Shown: positions 55,024 to 64,000 of the stretch, piece after piece
Layout of the letters: the number at the start of each line of letters is the position of its first letter
Numbering within the stretch: the first letter of the stretch is position 1
NCBI GenBank assembly: GCA_948144175.1
Contig: CANXME010002047.1
Span: forward strand, 2,905,001-2,969,000
Origin: Closterium sp. NIES-65
Lineage: Eukaryota; Streptophyta; Zygnematophyceae; Desmidiales; Closteriaceae
Length of the DNA stretch: 64,000 bases
Direction: 5' to 3'
Translations under genes and position numbers: made by a program
Notes under the pieces: model-generated
Told to the model about the DNA's origin: nothing
Seen by the model: only the letters and a program-made list of their open reading frames with translations
Database searches by the model: none

Positions 55024-58000
55024 ATGGGTGGTCCCGCCTTCGATCTCCTTGCCAACCCGCTGGGAGCGGTGCGCGTCCTCTTCGATCGCGAGGTCCACCG
55101 GCTCCGCAGCGCCGCACAAATCGGCGGACAAGGCGGCGGCGATGGCGGGGCCGCGCAGGAGGCGATGAAGCGACAGCTGGCGGAAGGAGACTGGGGAGTT
55201 CGCACGCTCGTCGATGAATTCTTGTTTCGCGATGGGAACATTGATAAGGTGGAGCTTGTGTCACTTTTGAGCTAGTGTCACTCTTGAGCTTGTGTCAGTT
55301 TTCAAAAGTGACACAAGCTGTTCCGCGATGGGAACATAGATAAGGTGGGAAGCGTTGATTTGTTGCCGCCTAGACCTGTGATACTCGAGTTGTTGGTGCG
55401 ACTATTCATTTGCGCTTCGCAACCTTACGCTTTCGAAACTGTTCTGCACTGCACAGAACCGGTCCCCACACCTGCAGGGTCAATATAAACCCATACCTTC
55501 CTTGCTTTCTACTCCCTCCTTAGGTCCCGGGGATTTATCCAGTGGGTGTGGATCACGTGCATTTTGGCTGGACTCAAATTCACGTGTATTTCAACCGCCT
55601 TTGTTTTTCTAACCCCTTACCTTTCCCCGCCTCTCGCCACCTTTACCCACCAGGTGCCTGAGATCAACTCAGTGGGTGTGGATCACGTGCCGGTGGGCTC
55701 GCTTGTCCGTTTCCGAGGCATGGTCAGGGCCTTGACTCGCGTTGACTCGCGTTGACTTGCACACTCTTCCTTGATTCGATTTTTCCGGGCTTTTGTTGAC
55801 TCATTCTGACATGCGTCGACTCATTCGGACATGCATTGTCTCATTTTAACATGCATGTGACTTCTGCCTGTGTGGGCTTGGTTTTGCCTGTTGCTGCCAA
55901 GCTCAAAGCGTGCTTTTCTGTTCTTCCACTCTATTGCTGTACCGTCTCTCGTTTCTGCAGGTACAGGACATGTGGGGCACCGAGTTTTATCAGGGCCTCT
56001 ACAAACGAAGCAGACAGCCCCCATCCGCTTCCCCCTCAGGCTCCTCCGCCCCCCCCTCTCCCCCCTGGCGCACAACCAAGTACACTGATGGGGACTGCGG
56101 GGGGGGAATGGGGGGAGACGGGGTGGAGGGGCTGGGGGAAGGGGCGGCGGATTTTGGCAGTATCTGGGAGAGGCGGCTGCTGTACTGCGTGCCGGTGAGT
56201 GCAAGTGGACAGCTTTTCTTGGCTCCACACTCAAAGCCTCGTTTTCTCTTGCCGCCCACTGGGATTGTTTTGTATTTTTCTTATTATTACATCCCTCATC
56301 TATGTCCGTCTTTCTCTCTCACTCCACCAATTCTCCCCCCCTCCTCTTCTCCTCTCTGTCTCCATGTCATCCTTCTCCCAAACACTTCCCCCCTTCCCCG
56401 TCCTTCCCTCCTTCCACACCCCCTCCTCTCCCCTTTCCCCCCTGGGTATCCGTCCCCCCTTTCCTTCCTCTCCCCTTTCCCCCCACCAGGTGCCGGGGGA
56501 GCAGCCATGGGCGCGGGCTCTCAGGGACGGGGGGAGAGAGGGGAGGGGGAACCGGGGGAGAGGGGAGGGGGGAAGCGGGGGGGAGGAGGGCGGTGGGGCG
56601 GAGAAGAGGGGCAGAGAGGAGGGGGACGCTGAACTTATGGTGGGTCTGGACATCAGCTGAATCCAGCTGAGTCAGTCTTCCTTGGGTCTCCTTCGTTGTG
56701 CCTGTTGATCCACCTGTGTCATCTGCTCACCCTGTTGATCCACCTGTGTCATCTGCTCACCCTGTTGATCCACCTGTGTCATCTGCTCACCCTGTTGATC
56801 CACCTGTGTCATCTGCTCACTCTGTTACCCAAACCTTGTTCTCACAGCACTCCCGCAAGTGTATCAAGTGTAAGCAGAACAAGTGTTTACACCGCAAGGT
56901 ACTTGAGGCGCCGCTAGAGACGTTCTCACTCATGCTCCCACTGCTCTCGCTCTCGGTGCCTGCAGGTCAGCATCTCGCACAGGCAGGATGTATCTAAGCC
57001 GCCTCATTTGAGCCTTCCTATGCTTCCTATGGTTCTTATGCTTCCTATGCCTCATTGGTCTGGGTGCTTGCAGGGCATGGACGTGGAAACCAGGGTGGCT
57101 CCCAGCGAGGCAGGGGAATCCAAGAGACAGGTACGTGAATTCTCAAAAGGGAAGGCAGGGCAGCCGCCCTTTCCCTTTCGCATACACTCCACAGGTTTGC
57201 CTCGTCGAATCGGGGGACAGAGAGTGGGGTGTGTTGCGGGGGAAGGTGGGTGCGGCGGGGGAAGGGGTGGAATGGTGTGGGCGGGTTGGGAGGAGTGTGA
57301 GTTAAGGGAGAATTGCGGGTAAAGAAACAATTCGCTGACCTGCATAGTGTGCGGAGGACGGCACCTTTCTCTTTCCTGCTCCTCTTGTCCCCACTTTCTC
57401 TTTCCTGCTCCTCTTGTCCCCACTTTCTCCCCCATCCCGACTCCTCCTCTCCCTGCATGCTTTTCTTGCTTCCCTCCCCTCCAGGCCACCACAGCAGTTG
57501 CCAACACCACAGCCGCTGCCATCCCTACCAGCAGCAGCAACACCATGGCACAGCTCGGCAGCACTGGTGCTGCTGGCGACGCCCCTCCGTTTGTGGATCT
57601 GCACTTCCCTCTCGGGCCCTCTGCCTCTGCTTCCCATGGCCCCCCACTGCTGCCCTGCATTGTCAAGGTGCGAGATAGAGCAGCATGCTCACTGCGTGCA
57701 CGCACCCCATTCACTCTCTCTCTGTGGCTCACTGCGTGCACGCACCCCATTCACTCTCTCTCTGTGGCTCACTGCGTGCACGCCCCCCATTCACTCTCTC
57801 TCTGTGGCTCACTGCGTGCACGCACCCCATCACTCTCTCTCTCTCTGGCTCACTGCGTGTACGCGTCTCGGTCACTCTCTGTGTGCCTCACTCCGTGTTT
57901 CTGGTGTCACTTGCTTGTGCATGCTCTCGCTACACTCACTCCTTGTTCTTCTCTCGCTCTCCTGCATGCATGCATCGCCCCCATCAGCTGTACGACAGTG

Positions 58001-61000
58001 TGGAGTCCCAAGTCAAGCTGAACCAGGTGGTGGAGTTGGTGGGGGTGGTGATAGCACCATGGGCACTCGCTATAACAGCACCTCTCTCCCTCCCTCCCAC
58101 TGGTGCCCGTGCATGCATACACATCCCCCCATCAGCTGTACGACAGCGTGGAGTCGCAGGTAAAGCTGAATCAGGTGGTGGAGTTCGTGGGGGTGGTGGC
58201 ACCACCATCCGCGCCCACCGTGCATACTGCCCACACAGCAGCAGCAGCACCACAAGACGCAGCCACAGGCGCAGGAGCAGGCACAGGCGGAAGCACAGGA
58301 GCAGCGATGGAGGTGGAGATGATGGGGGGCGATATGGGCATGGGAGCGTGCCCCTCTGCGTGTCTGCCCAGCAGCCAGGTGTTGCGATTACACTGCCTCA
58401 CCTGGAGGAAGCTCCCTCACCTCTTCTCAACCGATGTGGGGCCCACTGTGGCGGTGAGTCTTAGTGGGCATGGGCATGGGGGGCGAGATGTGACTGGGAG
58501 GCGGCATGGGCATGGGTGGGTGCCCCTCTGCGTGTCTGCTCAGCAGCCAGGTGTTGCGGTTACACCGCCTCACCTGGAGGAAGCTTCCCGACCTTTTTCA
58601 GCCCGTCACGGAACCCACTGTAGCAGTGAGTATCATTCTTATCCCACCTGTAGCGGTGTGGCCTCTAGGATTGCTCATCAGTACACCATCCCTCCTCACC
58701 CTCCTCGTGTGACCCTGCCTTGTTCTCCAATCCTTTGTGCCCCACCGCATTTTCCCTTCCCTGACTTCTCCTCGTGTCTTACTTTTGAGTCGACTCACAA
58801 AGTCACCTCAAAATGTGCCCCACCCCATTCCTGCTCCCCGAATTTCTCCTCGTTTACTACTGAGTCGACTACTCAAATGCCTCTCTGCGGGCAGCGGCGA
58901 GCATCAGGGCGGCGCTGCTGTCTCGGCTGGCTGCTGCGCTGGCCTTTGAATGGACTGAGAACAGAAGTCACTTCGAACGTCCCTCCTCCCCCGACCCCCC
59001 TCCCCCGCACATCCCCCCTGCAGGCAGCGGGGAGCATCAGGGCGGCGCTGCTGTCTCGGCTGGCTGCTGCTCTGGGCGGCGACAGGCTGGCGGCGGAATA
59101 CCTGCTGCTGCACCTGCTGTCACGGGTATGTGTGGTGTGAGGTGAAATGGTGTATTGATTAGATACTGTACAGACACACACCAGTGGCAGGCTGGCAGCA
59201 GCGTACCTGCTGCTGCACCTTCTGTCGCGGGTATGCCGGGCTCATCTCGTCATTCATTCCATGGGGTTTGATCCGTCGTTATAAGAACCATTCGAGTTGA
59301 TGGAAATAAGACCTGCGCAGCCCACCTGTCCGCTACTGACAGCACCTGCTGTCACAGGTATGTGTGCAGTGGGGTGGTAAAGCTACGGTGGGTGTGCGTT
59401 TGACATGGCATGATATAACACAGGGACACACCAGTGGCACACTGGCAGCAGAGTAGCTGCTGCTGCACCTGCTGTCGCGGGTGCGTGTGGTATGGGGTGA
59501 TATGGCGTGCGGTAACGTAGTGCTAAGATGCAGTTCACACATGCCAGTGACAGGCTGGCGGCGGAGTGCCTACTGCTGCACCTGTTGTCTCCGGTAACTC
59601 TGTGCAGGCCATTCAGCAACACACACACATCACATGCACGGAGCATGGTTTGCCATGTGACCTGCATGGTGAGCACAGCGGCAGAGTCCCTTTTGCTGCG
59701 CTTGCTGTCTTGACGTGTTGCAACAGGCAACATCTGGCATGGTTCAAGCTGTTTCTATTCGCCTCTCCCACGCGTGCGTGCATGTGTCCATGTGTGCATG
59801 TGTGCATGGATTCATGGATTCATGTATGCTTATGTGCATGTGTGCATGTATGCAGGTACACACGCGCATAGAGCCCATGCCTCTTGGCAAGCTCTCTCTT
59901 AACCTCTCCGGCTTCCCAGAACCTTCCTTGGCCTCCACTCCCTCTCCAACCCCTCCTCCTCTCTCTTCCTCCCCTCCCTCACTCTCCCAAGCCGCCTCCC
60001 CCTCTCTCTCCGCCCTCACCTCCTCTCTCCAAACCCTCCTCCCAGCCACCCACACTCTCCCGCTCTCCCTGGACAATCTTAACTCGCGCCGCCTCACGCC
60101 CCACAAGGACTATACCTCTGACAGACTAGTCTCTGGCGTGCTGCAGCTACCAGCAGGGACCCACCTAACTATTGACGAGACGGCTTTAAAGCCGGGAAGG
60201 GTGGCGGCGCTAGGGAGCCAGAACCTGCAGGCTCTTAAAGAGCTATTGGAGTGGCAAAAAGTGGACTACGATTTTCAGTACTATAAGATGGAGATGCAGA
60301 GCGATATACCTGTGCTGATTCTCTCCCATGCCACGTCACGCCTCCTGCCTGCTGACGTCAGCCTGCCAGTGCGGTGCACGGCGCCACCTCAGCCTGTCCG
60401 TGAGGACGAGCCGGAGGTTGCCACGTGGCGGCGGTACATTGGCTGCTGCCGGCTGCTGGATCATGAGATCAAGGAGGACATGCGGGAGGTGTGTATTTGA
60501 GCCTCCCTGCGATTATTGTTCATGCGTGCGGGTTTTGGTTTTTGCTGAGTGCATTTCTCGTGATAAGGGAGGATATGTGCGTATGCACATGCACGTGCAT
60601 GTGCATGTGAGTGTACATGGGCATGCTACCTGTGGGCATCACAGCCCCTTCCAGCCTCAGCAACCCATCTTCACCACCTCATCCCACCCTCCTCAAATCC
60701 CACCCTCCCCACATCCCACCCTCCCCACAACCCACCCTCCCCACATCCCACCCTCCCCACAACCCACCCTCCCCACATCCCACCCTCCCCACAACCCACC
60801 CTCCCCACATCCCACCCTCCCCACATCCCACCCTCGCCACATTTCACCTCTCCAAATCCCACCCTCGCCACATTTCACCTCTCCAAATCCCACCCTCGCC
60901 ACATTTCACCTCTCCAAATCCCACCCTCGCCACATTTCACCTCTCCAAATCCCACCCTCGCCACATCCCACCCTCCCCACGTACCACCTGTGTGGGCAGC

Positions 61001-61591
61001 AAGTGGAGCGGGAGCTAGTGGCAGCGCGGCAGGGGGACCCGTCCCTCGACTCCGACACTTTCCACAGGTACGCGCTGCCCGGTGCTTGCGATGCCTCTTG
61101 CTGCGCAATGCCTGTTGCGGGGCATTTCCTAGAATTCGCAGCAGCTCGTGGCAGCACGGCAGCAGGACCCCTCTCTCGACTCCGACACTTTTCCCAGGTA
61201 CGCGCTGCCTGCTGCTGCTTCTGATGGTTTCATCGCTGCTGCTGAGTGATGCCTGCTGCTTTGCTCCTTGAGACTGCGCCTGCTCTGTTGGACCAAGTAC
61301 AGGAAGAGCCCTTATTGGATTTTTATGTCATCGACCGCTTGACTTTTGGGCTAGTCAGTGAGGTTTTGCTTGTCGTGCTGTGTGCTGTGATGGTGGTGCA
61401 TGGGGATCATATATTCTTCTTTGTCTGTTTGCTGTTCCTCTGTCGCATGGGGTGGGGAATGGCCATGCAGGTGGCTCACATTGGCTCGTCTGGCAGCTGC
61501 AAGCTTTGGAGAGAGGGAGCTATCGAGGGAGAGGTGGCAGGCAGTGAGGGACTTGGAGCGAGCCAGGGAGGCTCGTAGCCGAGTGGTGTAG
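55024..61591 (+). CDS. ETG1: MCM complex-binding protein (MCMBP / ETG1 homologue), 11 exons
   Basis: Exon model: 55024-55248, 55654-55722, 55961-56194, 56490-56639, 57074-57130, 57485-57667, 58136-58453, 59024-59125, 59856-60488, 61000-61067, 61471-61591; all GT-AG with consistent phases, about 719 residues (human MCMBP 642, Arabidopsis ETG1 589 from memory). Diagnostic parts: N-terminal DWGVRTLVDEFL, then LVRFRGM|VQDMWGTEFYQGLY, WERRLLYCVP, LLPCIVK|LYDSVESQVKLNQVVEF, VLRLHCLTWRKL, AALLSRLAAALGGDRLAAEY, GKLSLNLSGF, TSDRLVSGVLQLPAGTHL and EWQKVDYDFQYYKMEMQSDI. The C-terminus is LVAARQGDPSLDSDTF...WLTLARLAAASFGERELS. The protein binds MCM subunits in the nucleus and helps unload or assemble the replicative helicase. 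Extra low-complexity insertions (Gly/Arg in exon 4, Ser/Pro in exon 9) explain the length. Introns hold tandem repeats and copies of exon ends. Confidence 0.9.
55253..55319. repeat. Perfect 18-bp hairpin next to the exon 1 donor
   Basis: AGCTTGTGTCACTTTTGA (55253-55270) and its exact reverse complement (55302-55319) lie around a 31-base loop, four bases after the exon 1 splice donor. Immediately after it (55320-55347) the exon end TTCCGCGATGGGAACATAGATAAG|GTGGG is repeated, giving a second potential donor. Confidence 0.85.
56698..56822. repeat. 30-bp tandem repeat in intron 4
   Basis: Four copies of CCTGTTGATCCACCTGTGTC plus ATCTGCTCAC. The period is a multiple of three and the plus frame is open (VDPPVSSAHP repeats followed by KCIKCKQNKCLHRK), so inclusion as an exon cannot be excluded, but the family has nothing comparable here. 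Confidence 0.85.
57690..57860. repeat. 39-bp tandem repeat in intron 6
   Basis: Four to five copies of a unit containing TCACTGCGTGCACGCACCCC and ATTCACTCTCTCTCTGTGGC. It lies between MCMBP exons 6 and 7. Confidence 0.85.
57986..58041 (+). pseudogene. Extra copy of the start of MCMBP exon 7
   Basis: CAG|CTGTACGACAGTGTGGAGTC with codons LYDSVESQVKLNQVVELVGVV repeats the first part of exon 7 (58136 on). Downstream it departs into intron-like sequence that again ends in CCCCCATCAG before the real exon. It is a tandem duplicate with its own acceptor; splicing from it would change the frame content, so it is taken as a pseudo-exon. Confidence 0.7.
58460..58628 (+). pseudogene. Extra copy of the end of MCMBP exon 7
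   Basis: Repeats the end of exon 7: CPSACLLSSQVLRLHRLTWRKL, then EPTVA|GTGAGTATC. It keeps a good donor. It could serve as an alternative 3' end of exon 7 but is more simply a tandem duplicate left in intron 7. Confidence 0.7.
58886..59715 (+). repeat. Array of partial copies of MCMBP exon 8
   Basis: One partial copy precedes exon 8 (58886-58945: AASIRAALLSRLAAAL). At least four follow it, each keeping the exon end LAAEYLLLHLLSR in decayed form and mostly a GGTATG/GGTGCG/GGTAAC donor: about 59183-59231, 59430-59482, 59545-59592 and 59668-59712, with a shorter trace near 59340-59357. Exon 8 itself (59024-59125) is the only copy with both splice sites and an intact frame. Confidence 0.8.
60665..60985. 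repeat. Two tandem arrays in intron 9
   Basis: First a 14-15-base unit (CCACATCCCACCCTCC / CCACAACCCACCCTCC, about 10 copies), then a 29-30-base unit containing CGCCACATTTCACCTCTCCA (4 copies). Both are C-rich and pyrimidine-biased just upstream of the exon 10 acceptor. Confidence 0.85.
61143..61198 (+). pseudogene. Extra copy of MCMBP exon 10
   Basis: GCAG|CTCGTGGCAGCACGGCAGC reads LVAARQQDPSLDSDTFPR and ends CCCAG|GTACGCGCTGCC. It repeats exon 10 (61000-61067) with its own acceptor-like and donor sites. Using both would add about 19 residues; the family has one copy, so it is taken as a duplicate. Confidence 0.65.
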
Positions 61592-62507
61592 TTGTAATTG
61601 GTTGGATGTGTGCAAATAAGGCTAGATGTTTGATGTTCAAAGTAGGTGTAGAAGTTTCCACAATTGTTTTAGGTGACTCATTACCTACCACCCATCTTTT
61701 AATGAATGTACACCATGCTTGACACAACCCCACTCGGAGTGGCACAAGTCGAAGCACACTGTTCTGCAATAGTCTAGCTGTCCCTTAGGAGCTGTAGCCA
61801 CTGCGAGGTCAATGTTGACACGTCGTCATCTGGTCATGGATGGGGTCGTTCCTTTCCTCATCAGTACACCCTCTTTCGCGCTAGTAGAGCACCTGGTTGC
61901 AGAACGTACATGGGTTGTAGAACGTCACCACGTTCAGAATGGTCTTGTCACCTACTGTACAAGCACAATGTGAAGAATGCGGTTAGGTGAGGTTATGCAC
62001 TTATTCGGTTTGGAAGGGTATAAAGCGATTACGGAGATTTTGCGTTCTTGAGCCAGTTTGTCGCATGGTTCAGCTTTCCCCCCAGGTTGCTAGGAACGCT
62101 TAATGGCACCAGATCGCATGAGACAAGTACTGTAGCGACGAGTCGCGCAAGGTGAAAAGGTTGAGAAAGAGGGTGTTATAATTTCTGACAGGTTCTGGTT
62201 AGGCCACGTTCGCGCTCAGACATGCACGTCTGTTAAGGTGACACGTTGCATAGCAACGGCGTGGTCTACTGCTGCTTCCCTCCATGCACGCCTCGCGACT
62301 CCTCTACTCCTTGCTGGATCCTTGCTGGTTACTGTGAGCCGAGGCCATTGCCAGAGCCACACCCTTCCCTTACGGGATGTGGGAACAATTTCTGTCCTCG
62401 GTTGGTCGCGATCCGTCGCACCAACTCTCTCACCTCTTCCTCGTCGAATCGCGTTCCCATGCTATAAATCGTCCTATCATGACACTTCCTCCTTACCACC
62501 TGGCGCA
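61592..62507. other. Intergenic: MCMBP 3' flank and upstream region of the next gene
   Basis: No coding frame of its own was recognised. A TATA-like GCTATAAATC at 62461-62470 lies about 45 bases before the ATG of the next gene and may be its core promoter, which would make the leader very short. Confidence 0.45.
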
Positions 62508-64000
62508 ATGGGTTCCCGGCACAACACCGACGAGCTTATGGGCGAAGAGGAGCTCGATGCCTCCTTCTCGGTCGACTCATTTTTCGCCGAAGAAACTGCC
62601 ACACCTGCTGTCTCGGCTCCTCCCCCCGCTAAGCGCGTCTGTGCTGCCGGATCCTCCAGTTCTGCGCCTGTGGCTCCCCCTGCGGCTTGGGTGGTGCCGC
62701 CTGTCACCCCGATAACGGCTCCCGTGGCTGGTCCCTCCACGGCAGCGCCTACTCCCTCGGCGTCTACCCAGGAGGCTAACCCTGTTATTGCCCTTGCTAT
62801 TACCGGTCGTTACTCACGTCTTCGACGTAACCGTGACTCTGTGGGAGTTGTTGTTGCGGCCCTCGCCCGCGACACTGATGCTGTTGTTGTTCTTCTCTTC
62901 CCTGAGGCCCTGGAAGCCCATCACAGCCGGATCATCACCCGCGTCCGTAGCATCCTCCGCGGGCGTGATTTCGCTGGTGGTCGCGTCCTGTGTTCGAAGC
63001 ATCTGCTGGTGATCTCCTGCGCCTTCCCCGCAAGTCGTACTGCCACCACACGATTCAGTGGCCAACGGTTGACGACGCGAATCGCTTCAAGCGCATGCTC
63101 CCGATCACATACCGCTCCTCCGAAGGACCAACCTCCGAAATCAAGGTGTTCCAGGATCCTGCCCCGGACTTCTCGGCGGCCAAGGCCCGCGGCGAGACGG
63201 TTCTGATTCTGCGCAACGTTCCTGTGGGGTTTGCTGTCCGCACGCTCCACTCCTTGCTGATGACTAGCTCCACGGAGGGGGTTCGCTGGCTTGGTGACCT
63301 TCTTTTCTTCCACAAGCTGTTTGATCCTTACGAGGAATCATTCTTACCTCAGATGCTTGGCATTGCTGTTGCCTCCCCTAACGACCCCCTCTTTGAAGCC
63401 ATCCCTGCTGTCATATGGGTGCCAGGAGTTCAGGAACCTATCCTGGTGAATGTGTCTTCGCACTCATGCGCTGTGTGCACTAGTAACCATCGTACGCGCG
63501 ACCACAGCAGCTTCGCTGCAGTGAGGAGGAACCGCATCGCTAATCCGTACCTCATCACCATGTGGCAGCTCCAGAATGTTAATGGTAACTATTTCCCTGT
63601 GTGCTTCCATCTGCTCCTTCGACCGCTCTGCTGGTTCCTTGTATTAACCCTCCCAAGTATCGCCTTCCCCTTTTGCTCTTGTTCTTGGTCGCAACCTGCC
63701 TGTTGGTGTTCCCTCTGGCTTTGCTCGTTCCTTGCCTTGCTCTGTCTTTTCTCCTGCTCTCTCTACTCCAGTCTCCTATCGTGGGTCTCAGTGCCGCTCC
63801 CTACATGCCCCCCTGCCTTTTACAGCCAGGATCATTGGCCAGCACCCCGCAGTGGCTTCCTTCAAGGCCGAACCTGGTACCTTCTTCATTGGGACGGATC
63901 TCGAGGTGGAAGTCTGGTCTTGCGCTCTGTGCTCTTTCTGCTGCGGTTGGGCTTTGGACAGTGCGATGGAGCATATCGCCAGCCCCGCTCATCAGAACGC
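62508..64000 (+). CDS. Incomplete gene of unknown function with Cys/His boxes, possibly retroelement ORF1
   Basis: ATG at 62508 opens a frame starting MGSRHNTDELMGEEELDASF, an acidic start followed by an Ala/Pro/Ser-rich stretch and AKRVC. It shifts frame around 62990-63010 to a well-formed segment (SYCHHTIQWPTVDDANRFKR, ETVLILRNVPVGFAVRTL, LGIAVASPNDPLFEAIPAVI). This ends in a CAVCTSNHRTRDH box and AATG|GTAACT, a possible splice donor (about 63582). Another frame near the window end reads SFKAEPGTFFIGTDLEVEVW, then CALCSFCCG...HIASPAHQN, a C2H2-like finger. The dispersed-element feel (knuckle-like box, DNA/RNA-binding style segment) suggests ORF1 of a non-LTR retrotransposon, but no RT is in view, so a host gene with introns is equally possible. 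Confidence 0.4.

Larger units (their letters stand above)
52268..55070 (+). repeat. 2.8-kb segmental duplication, copy 2 (parental locus)
   Basis: Counterpart of 34403-37205. Here the LTR is complete on the left and the MCMBP/ETG1 gene continues intact on the right, so this is the likely source copy. Confidence 0.9.

Overview
The window is nuclear DNA of a green-lineage eukaryote, most likely a streptophyte (charophyte-type) alga. This is inferred from a multi-exon MCMBP/ETG1 gene that reads like the land-plant protein, plant-type Ty1/copia elements, a PAT-like (DIRS-order) tyrosine-recombinase retrotransposon, GT-AG introns and large minisatellite arrays. No prokaryotic features, rRNA or tRNA genes were recognised. 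More than four fifths of the window is mobile or tandemly repeated DNA. Layout, left to right: 0-2.3 kb holds a diverged dispersed repeat and a 19-bp minisatellite. 2.29-7.90 kb is a complete non-coding LTR element (A) with 279-bp LTRs and AAAAG target duplications; a small LTR element (B) sits inside it with its own GGCCG duplications. 9.6-11.7 kb is a 180-bp tandem array carrying two solo LTRs. 12.7-13.9 kb is a purine-rich 22-bp array. 13.9-20.6 kb holds the end of one copia element followed by the inverted 5' part of another (H). 23.1-26.05 kb is a copia gag/protease fragment. 26.05-33.9 kb is a 31-bp minisatellite of about 200 copies with a higher-order repeat, interrupted by element C, a relative of B. 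34.4-37.2 kb is a 2.8-kb segmental duplication of 52.27-55.07 kb. 37.2-49.8 kb is bracketed by split direct repeats of a PAT-like element and contains nested copia copies. 49.8-52.35 kb holds the other ends of the two copia elements seen at 14-20.6 kb. 52.35-61.6 kb is the gene-bearing part. 62.5-64 kb is an incomplete unknown gene. Host genes: the best-supported one is an 11-exon MCMBP/ETG1 homologue (55024-61591; about 719 codons in my model), a replication factor that binds the MCM helicase. Just upstream is a 3-exon gene for a 176-residue secreted-then-anchored Cys-rich membrane protein, present twice because of the duplication. A single exon of a 26S proteasome ATPase (RPT5-like) is left as a pseudogene fragment beside each copy. 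History: two independent target-site duplications (GCTCT and TTTGG) pair element ends at 15.06/51.23 kb and 20.59/52.35 kb. The 13.9-20.6 kb and 49.8-52.35 kb blocks are therefore best read as two halves of one nested insertion, now in opposite orientation. The duplication starts inside the LTR of that element, so it happened after the insertion. In the elements, in-frame stops fall repeatedly at CAG (Gln) codons read as TAG, as expected from deamination of methylated cytosine at CHG sites, although two TAG positions are shared by every copia copy in which they can be read.
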